Program-made: the position numbers and the translations under genes
Assembly: GCA_051986465.1 (NCBI GenBank)
Contig: JBPYFB010000015.1
Location: 1-21,054, forward strand
Source of the DNA: DATEJJ01 sp051986465
GTDB taxonomy: Bacteria > Actinomycetota > Actinomycetes > Mycobacteriales > Micromonosporaceae
Length of the DNA stretch: 21,054 nt
Direction of reading: 5' to 3'
Shown here: piece by piece, positions 6,203 to 14,801 of the stretch
Position numbering within the stretch: position 1 is the stretch's first letter
How the letters are laid out: each line of letters begins with the position of its first letter
Notes under the pieces: model-generated
Database searches by the model: none
Told to the model about the DNA's origin: nothing
What the model saw: the letters and a program-made list of their open reading frames with translations, nothing else

Positions 6203-7198
6203 TCATGTGGATTGTAGGCGAGTGAGCCGCGTATGTACCGCCGGATCGAGCTCCGGTGCGACGGTACGGGCGGCCAGCCAGGCCGCGGCACCCGCGCAAC
6301 TGCCGGCCAGTACGGGCGCTGCCTGGTGGTGGTACGCCAGCCGGCGCGCCACCTCGCGGCTGATCGGCCCGCCCGCGCACAGTACCGAGCCCGCCAGTAC
6401 CAGGGGCTCCGCCGGGTCCTCGCCACCGATCGCGGTCGCGGAGTCGACCAGCAGGGCGACCGCCCGGTCGACGATGCGCTGGGCGACCCGGTCACCGGCC
6501 TCGGCGGCCGCCGGTACCAGCGGGGCCAGGCCGGCGAGCGCGATCGGCGGCCCGTCGTACACGGTGTCGCGCAGCGCCACCAACTGCTCTGCCGGCTCCG
6601 CCGGTACCGCGTCGTCGCCGGCGAGCGTCGCCAGGACCGACGGTGTGAGCAGCGTGCGCTCCCCGCGCCGGTCCAGTTCGGCGAAGACCGCGCGGACCGC
6701 CTGCCGGCCCAGCCAGAACCCGGAACCGTCGTCGCCCACCAGCCAGCCGTTGCCGTCGACGCGCTCCAGCACCTCCTCGCCGTCGATCCGGGCGGCGATC
6801 GCGCCGATGCCGGCGACCAGCACGCAGCCGCGCCGCAGTGGGGTACCGGCGGCGAATGCGGTCACCGCGTCCGCGACCACCCGGACCGGGCAGGTCAGCC
6901 CGACCGAGCGCCACACCTGGGCGAGCGGGCTGGCCGTCGCGCCCCGGGTGTACCGGATGACACCCGCCGCGCCGACCACGAGGCAGCCCACGTCTGCCGG
7001 GCGTACCCCCGTCATGGCTTGGGCCGCCGCGGCGCCGAGGTGGTCGACGACCTCGGCCAGCGGCATGGCCATGGCATTGGCTGTTCCGGAGCGACCGCGC
7101 CCGACCACCTCGCCGCAGCCCGTCGCGCAGATCGCCTCGACGAGCCCGGTGCCCGCGTCGATTCCCAGGACGAGACCGCTTTCGGCGGCGTTCGGCAT
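6203..7198 (-). CDS. BadF/NAGK-type sugar kinase paralogue, copy 2, altered phosphate loops
   Basis: Protein of 331 residues, paralogous to the downstream kinase: shared stretches include GLTCPVRV (100-107), AFAAGT (114-119), a long GDDGSGFWLGRQAVR segment and LAGLAPLV. It differs at both phosphate-contacting loops: phosphate-1 reads IDAGTGLVEAI (13-23), without the Ser/Thr-Lys/Arg pattern after the glycine, and phosphate-2 reads AGIGAIA (Ile131) where the paralogue and the family have AGTG. Asp110 is kept. It may have another substrate, weak activity, or a regulatory role as a partner subunit. The start ATG 7198 is clear: AAGGAG lies 6 bases upstream (minus strand CCAAGGAGCGTGCGATG); in-frame codons further upstream lack such a site. 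It is the first gene of a two-kinase unit divergent from deoR. Confidence 0.85.
   Translation of the reverse strand: MPNAAESGLVLGIDAGTGLVEAICATGCGEVVGRGRSGTANAMAMPLAEVVDHLGAAAAQAMTGVRPADVGCLVVGAAGVIRYTRGATASPLAQVWRSVGLTCPVRVVADAVTAFAAGTPLRRGCVLVAGIGAIAARIDGEEVLERVDGNGWLVGDDGSGFWLGRQAVRAVFAELDRRGERTLLTPSVLATLAGDDAVPAEPAEQLVALRDTVYDGPPIALAGLAPLVPAAAEAGDRVAQRIVDRAVALLVDSATAIGGEDPAEPLVLAGSVLCAGGPISREVARRLAYHHQAAPVLAGSCAGAAAWLAARTVAPELDPAVHTRLTRLQST
6211..6239 (-). promoter_or_regulatory. Possible internal promoter for kinase copy 1
   Basis: The last codons of kinase copy 2 contain TACAAT (6216-6211, minus strand), a near-consensus -10, with GGTACA (6239-6234) 17 bases upstream as a poor -35. It would place a start about 45 bases before the ATG of copy 1. 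Weak evidence; co-transcription with copy 2 is the simpler reading. Confidence 0.22.
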
Positions 7199-7234
7199 CG
7201 CACGCTCCTTGGCGGGTCGGCTCACGCTGATCGG

Positions 7235-7264
7235 ACCATAGATGAGTCACCGCATGGTTGGGAA
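7235..7264 (-). promoter_or_regulatory. Candidate promoter of the kinase pair
   Basis: On the minus strand TTCCCA (7264-7259), an 18-base spacer and TATGGT (7240-7235) precede the kinase copy 2 start at 7198, leaving a leader of about 30 bases that holds the AAGGAG site. The -35 overlaps the palindrome at 7256-7266, so a bound repressor would block this promoter. Confidence 0.38.
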
Positions 7265-7266
7265 CC
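7256..7266. promoter_or_regulatory. Palindrome GGTT-GGG-AACC in the kinase/deoR intergenic region
   Basis: A perfect 4-3-4 inverted repeat in the divergent promoter region. The half GGTTGGGAA resembles GGTTGGAAA (864-856, minus strand) and GGTTAGAAG (921-913, minus strand) in the murQ/namZ region. A shared operator for one of the two regulators of the locus is possible, but the match is short. Confidence 0.35.
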
Positions 7267-7283
7267 GCCGGGCCGGCAGCGGT

Positions 7284-7289
7284 TACGCT
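7284..7289 (+). promoter_or_regulatory. Candidate -10 box for a leaderless deoR transcript
   Basis: TACGCT (TANNNT type) ends 7 bases before a GTG at 7297, the spacing expected when transcription starts at the first base of a start codon. A convincing -35 is not visible; TTGGGA at 7258-7263 is 20 bases away. Confidence 0.35.
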
Positions 7290-7296
7290 TGCGCCC

Positions 7297-7338
7297 GTGA
7301 CTGCTGCTCGGTTGCGCGTGTCGGGTCAGCGCCGATGA
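7297..7338 (+). CDS. Candidate 13-residue leaderless leader peptide coupled to deoR
   Basis: GTG at 7297 opens a short frame encoding MTAARLRVSGQRR and ending with TGA at 7336-7338. The stop overlaps the deoR start ATG (7335-7337) as ATGA. The deoR ATG itself has no Shine-Dalgarno sequence, so a ribosome that loads on a leaderless transcript, reads this ORF and re-initiates would explain deoR translation. Leaderless mRNAs are common in actinobacteria. No function of the peptide is known; the case rests on position, -10 spacing and overlap only. Confidence 0.45.
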   Translation: MTAARLRVSGQRR

Positions 7339-8138
7339 GGGAGGAGCTGCTCGCCGCGCCGCTGCCCGAGGAGCGGCGGCTGCAGATCGCCGCGCAGCTG
7401 CGCCGCAACGCCCGGGTCCGGGTGGAAGACCTGGCACAGCAGTTCGCCGTCTCCGGCGAGACCATCCGCCGCGACCTGCAGGTACTGGAGGAGCGCGGCC
7501 TGCTTCGCCGGGTGTATGGCGGCGCGGTGGCGCAGCACGGAACCGACCTGCTGGGCGCGGTCGAGGCGCAGGCGGCGGTGGGTGACCCGGAGCGGGCCAT
7601 CGCGATCCGCGCCGCGGCCCTGGTCGAGCCGGACGACACGGTGATCCTGGACATCGGCAGCGCGGTGGCCCAGGTGGCGCGCGCGCTGCCGGCCACGTTC
7701 GCCGGCCGCGCGCTGTGCTGCTCGCTGCCCACCGCCGCCGAGCTGGCCGGCCGGACCGGGGTGGAGGTGCACGTCGCCGGCGGGCAGGTACGCGCACCCG
7801 ACCTGGCCTGCACCGGGGCCAGCGCCGAGCGGTTCCTCGACCAGTTCTTCGCCGACCGCGCGTTCATCGCCGCCAGCGGTGTCCACCACGCGGCCGGGGT
7901 GACCGCGGACCGGCTCGACGAGATCCCGCTGCGGCAGGTGATCCTGCGCCAGGCGGCCGAGGTGTACGTGCTCGCCGAGGCCGCCCGGCTGGGCCGGGTG
8001 GCGGTCGGCCGGGTGTGCCCGCTGGCGGCGGTCACCGCGGTCATCACCGACTCGGGCGCCGACCCGGCCGCGGTACAGGCGCTGGAGCAGGCGGGCGTGC
8101 GCGTCCTGATGGCCGAGCCGGTGACCGGGCCCGAGTAG
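7335..8138 (+). CDS. DeoR/GlpR-family transcriptional regulator
   Basis: Cytosolic repressor-type regulator of 267 residues. A DeoR winged HTH occupies about residues 12-65 (EERRLQIAAQLR, RVEDLAQQFAVSGETIRRDL, LEERGLLRRVYGGAV), followed by the DeoR sugar-phosphate sensor domain (about 90-245: VILDIGSAVAQVARAL, VEVHVAGGQVRAPDLACTG, FADRAFIAASGVH, EVYVLAEAARLGRVAVG). DeoR proteins usually bind phosphorylated sugars and repress sugar catabolic genes; next to the kinase pair the ligand could be an amino-sugar phosphate, which is inference. The start ATG 7335 is chosen because it lies close before the HTH and overlaps the stop of the leader ORF; an in-frame ATG at 7242 would add 31 residues unlike the family. 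It is divergent from the kinases, a usual place for a local regulator. A second regulator in a salvage locus that already has an RpiR protein is notable. Confidence 0.88.
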   Translation: MREELLAAPLPEERRLQIAAQLRRNARVRVEDLAQQFAVSGETIRRDLQVLEERGLLRRVYGGAVAQHGTDLLGAVEAQAAVGDPERAIAIRAAALVEPDDTVILDIGSAVAQVARALPATFAGRALCCSLPTAAELAGRTGVEVHVAGGQVRAPDLACTGASAERFLDQFFADRAFIAASGVHHAAGVTADRLDEIPLRQVILRQAAEVYVLAEAARLGRVAVGRVCPLAAVTAVITDSGADPAAVQALEQAGVRVLMAEPVTGPE

Positions 8139-8162
8139 GCCGAACTCGGCGCGGTCGATCCC

Positions 8163-8191
8163 TTGGCCACGTGGCTGGGTGCTGCAAGAAT
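8163..8191 (+). promoter_or_regulatory. Candidate promoter of the C39-like peptidase gene, with overlapping palindrome
   Basis: TTGGCC (8163-8168), a 17-base spacer and AAGAAT (8186-8191) lie 27 bases before the start codon. The perfect 10-base palindrome GCCACGTGGC (8166-8175) overlaps the -35 and is a candidate operator. Together they suggest that this gene starts its own transcript rather than reading on from deoR. Confidence 0.4.
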
Positions 8192-8217
8192 CAACGCACC
8201 GCCACGAAGGAGTCCAC

Positions 8218-9501
8218 ATGACTATCCATCGACGTACATTGATGCGCGGATTCGTTGCCGGTGCGGCTGGCCTGGCCGTCGCCCCAGAACTGGCCGCGGG
8301 CGCGGCGCAGGCCAAGCCCGACGAGCCCGTTCGGGACATCAGTTACCACGGCTGGCGCGGCGCCGAACTCGCCGCCGGTACCAGCGCCGGCACCACCCTC
8401 TCCGCCGGCGCCATCGCCATCGCCCAACCCGTCGGCACGCTCTCCTATACCGACCCGTTCCGCGGCGGCACCACCGATTACGAGTACGCCACCTGGACCT
8501 CGCCCTGGTTCGAACCCGGCTTCGCCGCCACCCAGGCGGTCGCCTCGTGGAACGCGGCGACCCCGGGCGGCACCTGGGTGCAGACCGAGCTGCACGGGCT
8601 GACCTCCGCGGGCACCATCACGAAGTGGTACGTGATGGGTCGCTGGGCCGCCGACGACGCCGCGTTCTCCCGCACCTCCCTGGGCGGGCAGGGCGACGCC
8701 GACGGCACGGTCGACATCGACACGTTCATCGCGGCGGCCGGTACCGGACTGGTCTCCTGGCAGCTGCGGCTGACCCTGTACCGGCCGGTGGGCGAGGGCG
8801 GCACGCCGACGGTACGGTCGGTGGGCGCGATGGCCTCCCGGCTGCCCGACGCGGCCAGGTACCCGACCAGTACGCCGGGTTCGGTGCGGGACGTGGTGCT
8901 GCCGGTACCGCAGTTCTCCCAGGACATCCACACAGGACAGTACCCACAGTGGGACAACGGCGGCGAGGCGTGGTGCAGCCCGACGTCGACCTCGATGGTG
9001 GTCGCGTACTGGGGCACCGGCCCGACAGCGGCCGACTACGCCTGGGTCGACCCGAGCTACGCCGACCCGTGGGTGGACTTCGCCGCCCGCAACACGTACG
9101 ACAACCACTACACCGGCTGCGGCAACTGGCCCTTCAACACCGCGTACGCGGCGCGCTTCGGCTTGCAGACCTTCGTGACCCGGATGCGCTCCTTCAACGA
9201 GGTGGAGCCGTTCATCGCCGCCGGAATCCCGGTGGTGGTCTCGGCCGCGTTCAAGAAGAACGAGGTGCCTGGCGCCACGTACAGTACCAACGGCCACCTG
9301 ATGGTGATCGTCGGCTTCACCGCCGACGGCGACCCGGTGATGAACGACCCGGCCACGGCGACCGACGCGGGCGTACGCAAGGTGTTCGGCCGGCCCGAGT
9401 TCGAGACGGCGTGGCGCAACACCAGCGGCGGCACGGTGTACATCATCCATCCGGCGAACGTGGCGCTGCCGCCTTCGCCTTCGGAGCAGGCGAACTGGTG
9501 A
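8218..9501 (+). CDS. Tat-exported C39-like (papain-fold) peptidase
   Basis: Secreted protein of 427 residues. The N-terminus HRRTLMRGFVAGAAGLAVA is a twin-arginine-like signal; cleavage is likely near AQA at about 31. Residues about 40-225 form a beta-rich domain I do not recognise (EYATWTSPWFEPGF, SWQLRLTLYRPVGEGG). Residues 230-415 match the C39_2 peptidase family: VPQFSQ (oxyanion Gln), GGEAWCSPTSTSMV with Cys253, NGHLMVIVGF with His360, and DPVMND with Asn376/Asp377 completing the triad region. The family includes cell-wall and unknown peptidases, so cutting peptidoglycan stem peptides or bridging proteins is possible but unproven. The start ATG 8218 has AAGGAG (8207-8212) five bases upstream. 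It sits between the regulator and the amidase-importer operon, which favours a role in peptide supply for import. Confidence 0.86.
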   Translation: MTIHRRTLMRGFVAGAAGLAVAPELAAGAAQAKPDEPVRDISYHGWRGAELAAGTSAGTTLSAGAIAIAQPVGTLSYTDPFRGGTTDYEYATWTSPWFEPGFAATQAVASWNAATPGGTWVQTELHGLTSAGTITKWYVMGRWAADDAAFSRTSLGGQGDADGTVDIDTFIAAAGTGLVSWQLRLTLYRPVGEGGTPTVRSVGAMASRLPDAARYPTSTPGSVRDVVLPVPQFSQDIHTGQYPQWDNGGEAWCSPTSTSMVVAYWGTGPTAADYAWVDPSYADPWVDFAARNTYDNHYTGCGNWPFNTAYAARFGLQTFVTRMRSFNEVEPFIAAGIPVVVSAAFKKNEVPGATYSTNGHLMVIVGFTADGDPVMNDPATATDAGVRKVFGRPEFETAWRNTSGGTVYIIHPANVALPPSPSEQANW

Positions 9502-9627
9502 ACTGCGCACGCCGCTGAGCCTCGCCCGGCACGTTAACCCATGTGAAATCTTGTGGAGTCCCGTTGACGATTTCCGTGGATAGCGAGAAGGTATCGGATA
9601 ACAAATCGCCGTGTTCGGAGGTTGTCG

Positions 9628-11637
9628 ATGCCCCCTCGGAGGTCGGATCACGTCAGGTGGGGCGCGGCAGTCACCGTGGCCGGACTGGTGCTGCTCGGCT
9701 CGCCGGCAGCCACCTATGCCGCGCCCGGTGCCGCAGCGGTCCGCGCAGTCACCGCCACCGCGGTGGCCGCGGACGCTGACCGGCAGCAGGAGTACGTCAC
9801 AGCGGCCGCGGCCTACCAGGTCCCGGTCACCGTGCTGCTGGGCGTGTCCTATATGGAGGCTCGGTGGGACCTCAACGGGGGCCTGCCGAGCACCAGCGCC
9901 GGGTTCGGGCCGATGCACCTGACCGACGCGGCGTACGTCGCGGCACTGCCGGCCGCCGAGTCCGGCGGCACGGCAGAGGTGGATCCGCGCGGCGACGACG
10001 GCCGAGCACCGGTGGCCGCCGTCGCGCCCGCGGCCGTACCTCCTGGCGGCCAGACGGTACAGGCGGCCGCCACGCTCACCGGGCTGGACCCGACCCAGCT
10101 ACGCAGCGACCCGGCCGCGAACATCCTGGGCGGCGCCGCGCTGCTCGCCTCGTACCAGCAGCAGCTCGGCGCGGCGCTCTCCGCCGACCCGGGCCAGTGG
10201 TACGGCGCCGTGGCGAAGTACGCCGACGCCAGCGACGCCGACTCCGCGCAGGACTTCGCCGACGAGGTGTACGCCACCATCGCCGCCGGAGCCGACCGGA
10301 TCACCGACGACGGGTACCCGGTGCACCTGGCGGCGACCGCGGTCACCCCGGACAGGTCCATAGTGGACTCGCTCGGACTGCCCCCGCTGCACCGCGGCGC
10401 CGGCGTGGAGTGCCCGCCCGACCTGCCGTGCGAATGGCTGGCCGCGCCGTACCAGCAGTACGGGCCGGACGCCGGCGACTACGGCAACCACGACCTGTCC
10501 GACCGGCCGCACAACCAGAAGATCGACTACATCGTGCTGCACGACACCGAGGGCAGTTGGGCCACGACGCTCAAGCTCGTACAGGACCCGACCTACCTCG
10601 GCTGGCACTACACCATCCGCTCCGCCGACGGCCACGTCGACCAGCACATCGCGACCAAGGACGTGGGCTGGCACGCCGGCAACTGGGACGTCAACGCGCG
10701 CTCCATCGGCATCGAGCAGGAGGGGTACGGCGCCGCGCAGGGCGCCTGGTTCACCGAGGCGCTGTACGAGTCCTCGGCGAAGCTGGTGCGCTACCTGGCC
10801 ACCCGGTTCGGCATCCCGATGGACCGCCAGCACATCGTGGGCCACGACAACGTACCCGGCATCACCCCGGCCAACGTCGCCGGCATGCACTGGGACCCGG
10901 GACCGTACTGGGACTGGGCGCACTACTTCGATTTGCTGAAGGCGCCGCTGCACAGCACCGGCAACGCCCACAGTGGACTGGTCATGATCGACCCGAACTA
11001 CGCCACCAACACCCCGGCGTTCACCGGCTGTACCGGCAAGTCCACCAACCCCTGCCCGCTGCACGGTTCCTCCGCGGTCATCCTGCACACCGCCCCGTCC
11101 GCGAGCGCGCCGCTCGTCACCGACCTCGGGCTACACCCGAGCGGTTCACCGTCCACGATGTACATCTCGGACCACGGCGCCCGGGCCTCCGCCGGCCAGG
11201 TGTACGCGCTCGCGGGGTTCGCGGGCGACTGGACCGCGATCTGGTACCTGGGCCAGAAGGCCTGGTTCTACAACCCGTCCGCCGCGCCTACCGCGCTCTG
11301 GTCGACCGGCTTCGTCGCGGTACCCAAGCCGGGTCGCACCAGTATCCCGGTGTACGGCCGGGCGTACCCGGAGGCGGCGGCGTACCCGGCCGGCGTGCCG
11401 GTACAGTCGATCGTCCCGCTGCAGTACACGTTCCCGGCCGGGCAGCGGTACGCGGTCGGTGGGACCGTCACGGGCCAGTACTACCGCGCGGTGACCTTCG
11501 ACGGTTCCAGCCCGGGCGACTGGACCGTCATCAGTGGCGGCATGACGTACGTCCAGGTGCAGTTCGGCCACCGGTTCATGTTCGTCAACCTCGCGGACGT
11601 GGACGTGCAGCCGGCGGTCCTCGGTTCGCCCGCCTGA
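9628..11637 (+). CDS. Secreted N-acetylmuramoyl-L-alanine amidase (Amidase_2) with lysozyme/transglycosylase-like N-terminus
   Basis: Exported peptidoglycan hydrolase of 669 residues. A Sec-type signal (HVRWGAAVTVAGLVLLGSPAA) is followed by about residues 50-250 with YMEARWDLNGG (Glu77) and AGFGPMHLTDA, a pattern like the catalytic Glu and the G-x-M-x-L motif of SLT/goose-lysozyme domains. The amidase domain (about 295-430) has zinc-ligand positions His305 (YIVLHDTEG), His406 (IVGHDNVPG) and Asp423 (HWDPGPYWDW), and cuts the MurNAc-L-Ala bond. The remainder (about 460-669) is beta-rich and SH3b-like (ILHTAPSASAPLVTDLG, VYALAGFAGDWTAIWYLG), likely binding cell wall. The start ATG 9628 has GGAGG (9617-9621) upstream; TTG 9622 is in frame but overlaps that site. 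The 126 bases before it hold TTGACG (9564-9569) but no convincing -10. The gene lies 13 bases before the importer ATPase, so it probably heads the importer operon. Confidence 0.88.
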   Translation: MPPRRSDHVRWGAAVTVAGLVLLGSPAATYAAPGAAAVRAVTATAVAADADRQQEYVTAAAAYQVPVTVLLGVSYMEARWDLNGGLPSTSAGFGPMHLTDAAYVAALPAAESGGTAEVDPRGDDGRAPVAAVAPAAVPPGGQTVQAAATLTGLDPTQLRSDPAANILGGAALLASYQQQLGAALSADPGQWYGAVAKYADASDADSAQDFADEVYATIAAGADRITDDGYPVHLAATAVTPDRSIVDSLGLPPLHRGAGVECPPDLPCEWLAAPYQQYGPDAGDYGNHDLSDRPHNQKIDYIVLHDTEGSWATTLKLVQDPTYLGWHYTIRSADGHVDQHIATKDVGWHAGNWDVNARSIGIEQEGYGAAQGAWFTEALYESSAKLVRYLATRFGIPMDRQHIVGHDNVPGITPANVAGMHWDPGPYWDWAHYFDLLKAPLHSTGNAHSGLVMIDPNYATNTPAFTGCTGKSTNPCPLHGSSAVILHTAPSASAPLVTDLGLHPSGSPSTMYISDHGARASAGQVYALAGFAGDWTAIWYLGQKAWFYNPSAAPTALWSTGFVAVPKPGRTSIPVYGRAYPEAAAYPAGVPVQSIVPLQYTFPAGQRYAVGGTVTGQYYRAVTFDGSSPGDWTVISGGMTYVQVQFGHRFMFVNLADVDVQPAVLGSPA

Positions 11638-11650
11638 CCGGGAGATACCG

Positions 11651-12786
11651 TTGCCGCAGCCGTACCTCGTGGTCGAGGACCTGGCGGTCCGCTTCCGGAC
11701 CGAGGACGGCGTGGTGCGCGCGGTCAACGGTGTCTCCTTCGGCGTCGAGCCGGGGCGCACGCTCGGCATCGTGGGCGAGTCGGGCTCCGGCAAGAGCGTG
11801 GCGAGCCTGGCCGTACTCGGGCTGCACGACCCGCGGCGGGCGGAGGTCAGCGGGGAGATCCTCGTCGGCGGCCGGAACATCGTGGGCCTACCCGAACAGC
11901 AACTGCGCCGGCTGCGCGGGCGCAGCATGGCGATGATCTTCCAGGACCCGCTCTCCGCGCTGCACCCGTACTACACGGTCGGCCGGCAGATCGCCGAGGC
12001 GTACCGGGTGCACCACGCGTCGGCCAGCCGCGCGCAGGCCCGCGCGCACGCGGTGGCGATGCTCAACCGGGTCGGCATACCGCAGGCGGCGAAGCGGGTG
12101 GACCGGTACCCGCACGAGTTCTCCGGCGGCATGCGGCAGCGCGTGATGATCGCCATGGCCCTGGTCAACGATCCCGACCTGCTCATCGCGGACGAGCCGA
12201 CCACCGCCCTGGATGTCACCGTGCAGGCGCAGATCCTCGACCTGCTCGCCGACCTGCAGCGCGAGTTCAACACCGCGATCGTGCTGATCACCCACGACCT
12301 CGGCGTGGTCAGCCAGGTCGCGCACGACGTGCTGGTGATGTACGGCGGGCGCGCGGTCGAGCAGGGCAGCGTCGAGCAGGTACTGCGCCAACCGCAGCAC
12401 CCGTACACCTGGGGGCTGCTGGCCAGCGTCCCCTCGCTGCGCGGCGATCCGGACGCGGACCTGACCCCGGTGGGCGGCAGCCCGCCGAGCATGCTCAACC
12501 TGCCGGCGGGCTGCCCGTTCCACCCGCGCTGCCGGTACGCCGGGCATACCGGGGGGCGCAGCCAGAGCGAGGTGCCCCCGCTGCTGCCGGCGGGTCAACC
12601 GGGGCACCTGGTGGCGTGCCACCTGTCCACAGTGGAACGCGAACGGCTGCGTCGCGAGGAGCCGACCGAGTTAGCCGGCGCTCGCTCCGCTCGCGCGGGT
12701 CATGCGCCCGGAAGGCCGCCCTGTAGCCGGCCCTCCGACTCAGTCGCTTCGCTCCCTCGCTCCACGCCGGCTGCGGGCGGCGGCGC

Positions 12787-12790
<4 letters not shown>
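11651..12790 (+). CDS. Oligopeptide/dipeptide-type ABC importer ATPase (OppD/DppD class) with repeat-derived tail
   Basis: Cytoplasmic ATPase of an importer of the peptide/nickel class, 379 residues. Walker A GESGSGKS (42-49), Q-loop IFQDPLSALHPY, signature EFSGGMRQR, Walker B LLIADEPT and the switch His in LITHDLG are all present, followed by the Opp/Dpp C-terminal region (QHPYTWGLLASVPS, CPFHPRC). The start TTG 11651 is the first codon after a GGGAG site (11640-11644) with a 6-base gap; no ATG or GTG starts the conserved N-terminus. The last 37 or so residues (ELAGARSARAGHAPGR...) are encoded by a palindromic repeat and match no ABC domain, so the ancestral gene probably ended near REEPTE. 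The stop overlaps the start of the second ATPase (ATGA). Confidence 0.93.

Positions 12791-12792
<2 letters not shown>
12698..12792 (+). repeat. Long hairpin repeat element joining the two ATPase genes
   Basis: Left arm segments GGTCATGCGCC (12698-12708), GCCGCCC (12715-12721) and AGCCGGC (12725-12731) pair in order with GCCGGCT (12766-12772), GGGCGGC (12775-12781) and GGCGCATGACC (12782-12792). This gives 25 paired bases with a 6-base bulge, a small internal loop and a 34-base loop rich in TCGCTTCGCTCCCTCGCTCC. A flanking stretch at 12680-12696 (GCTCGCTCCGCTCGCGC) repeats the loop theme. The element encodes the tail of the first ATPase, and its right arm contains the start codon of the second (ATG 12787). 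It looks like a mobile or REP-like intergenic palindrome that has been taken into coding sequence. Confidence 0.85.
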
Positions 12793-13786
<994 letters not shown>

Positions 13787-13806
<20 letters not shown>

Positions 13807-14794
13807 CGACCTAGCCATCTCCGAACTCGGCTCGGGCGCCGTCGAGCCGACCGCGCCGCAGCCCGGCTTTGTCGGCCGCTCCCCCGGCCAGCTCGCCTGG
13901 GCGCGGCTGCGCCGGGACCGCACCGCCATGGTGAGCGGCGGCGTGCTGGTCTTCTTCTTCGCCGTCGCGCTCGCCGCCCCGCTGATCGAGTGGGCGTACG
14001 GAACCGGTCCGCAGCAACAGTTCCAGGACTCTCTCGACCTGTACGGCATGCCGCTGGGGTACGCCGGCGGGGTGACCGGCGGCCACTGGTTCGGCCTGGA
14101 ACCGGCGCTCGGCCGGGACATCTTCATCCGGATGGTGTACGGGCTGCGCACCTCGCTGTTCATCGCCATGGCCGCCGGGGTCATCACGACTGTCATCGGT
14201 GTGGTCGCCGGTGTGCTGGCCGGGTACACGGGTGGCTGGCTGGACACGGTCATCAGCTGGGTCACCGACTTCGCGCTCGCCATGCCGTTCCTCATCGTCG
14301 CGCTGGCCCTGGTACCCACGGTGACCCTGCGGTTCTACGGCCCGCGGGAGGCCGAGCCGGCCGCCTTCCGGGTGGCCGTACTCATCACGGTGTTCGCGCT
14401 CTTCGGCTGGACCAGCGCCGCCCGGCTGGTCCGCGGCCAGGTGGTATCGCTGCGCGAACGCGAGTTCATCGAGGCGGCCCGGGCGAGCGGAGTGAGCACC
14501 ACACACATGCTGTTCCGCCAGGTGCTGCCGAACATCTGGGCGCCGATCCTGGTCTCCTTCTCGCTGTCCGTACCGTCCTATGTGACCAGTGAGGCGGTGC
14601 TCTCCTTCCTCGGCGTCGGCATGGTCGACCCGACACCGGACTTCGGCGCGATGATCTTCCGCAGCATCCACTACCTGCAGACCGATCCGGCGTACGTGTT
14701 CTTCCCGGGGGTCACGATCTTCGCGCTCGTGCTCGCCTTCAACTTGTTCGGTGACGGGGTGCGCGACGCGCTGGACCCGAAGTCTTCCCGGTGA
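13787..14794 (+). CDS. ABC importer permease (OppC/DppC class)
   Basis: Integral membrane permease of 335 residues. A cytoplasmic N-terminal tail of about 45 residues is followed by a first membrane helix (about 47-66, SGGVLVFFFAVALAAPLI), an external region carrying FGLEPALGRDIFIRMVYG (the family's LG-TD-x-G-RDxxSR-like motif), and the transmembrane core: helices near 122-148, 160-178, 194-212, 252-275 and 305-322. The ATPase-docking EAA loop reads EFIEAARASGVSTTHMLFRQ (226-245). The start GTG 13787 is chosen because GAGGAGG (13774-13780) lies 6 bases upstream; it falls inside the end of the second ATPase, making an overlap of 20 bases and tight coupling. In canonical operons OppB precedes OppC and the binding protein comes first; here the order is ATPase, ATPase, C, B, binding protein. 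Confidence 0.92.
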
Positions 14795-14801
14795 GGTAGC
14801 C

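Noticed and set aside
5290..7300. Overlapping plus-strand frames opposite the two kinases
   Set aside because: Compositional shadows; the minus-strand frames have kinase loops, ribosome binding sites and paralogy to each other.
8191..9918. 575-codon minus-strand frame over the C39-like peptidase
   Set aside because: Low-complexity Arg/Gly-rich product, spans the start region of the amidase, and conflicts with the catalytic Cys/His motifs of the plus strand.
12626..12636. DnaA boxes or an origin suggested by the recurring GTCCACA words
   Set aside because: They lack the full TTGTCCACA consensus and clustering, lie mainly inside genes, and no dnaA, dnaN or AT-rich region is present.
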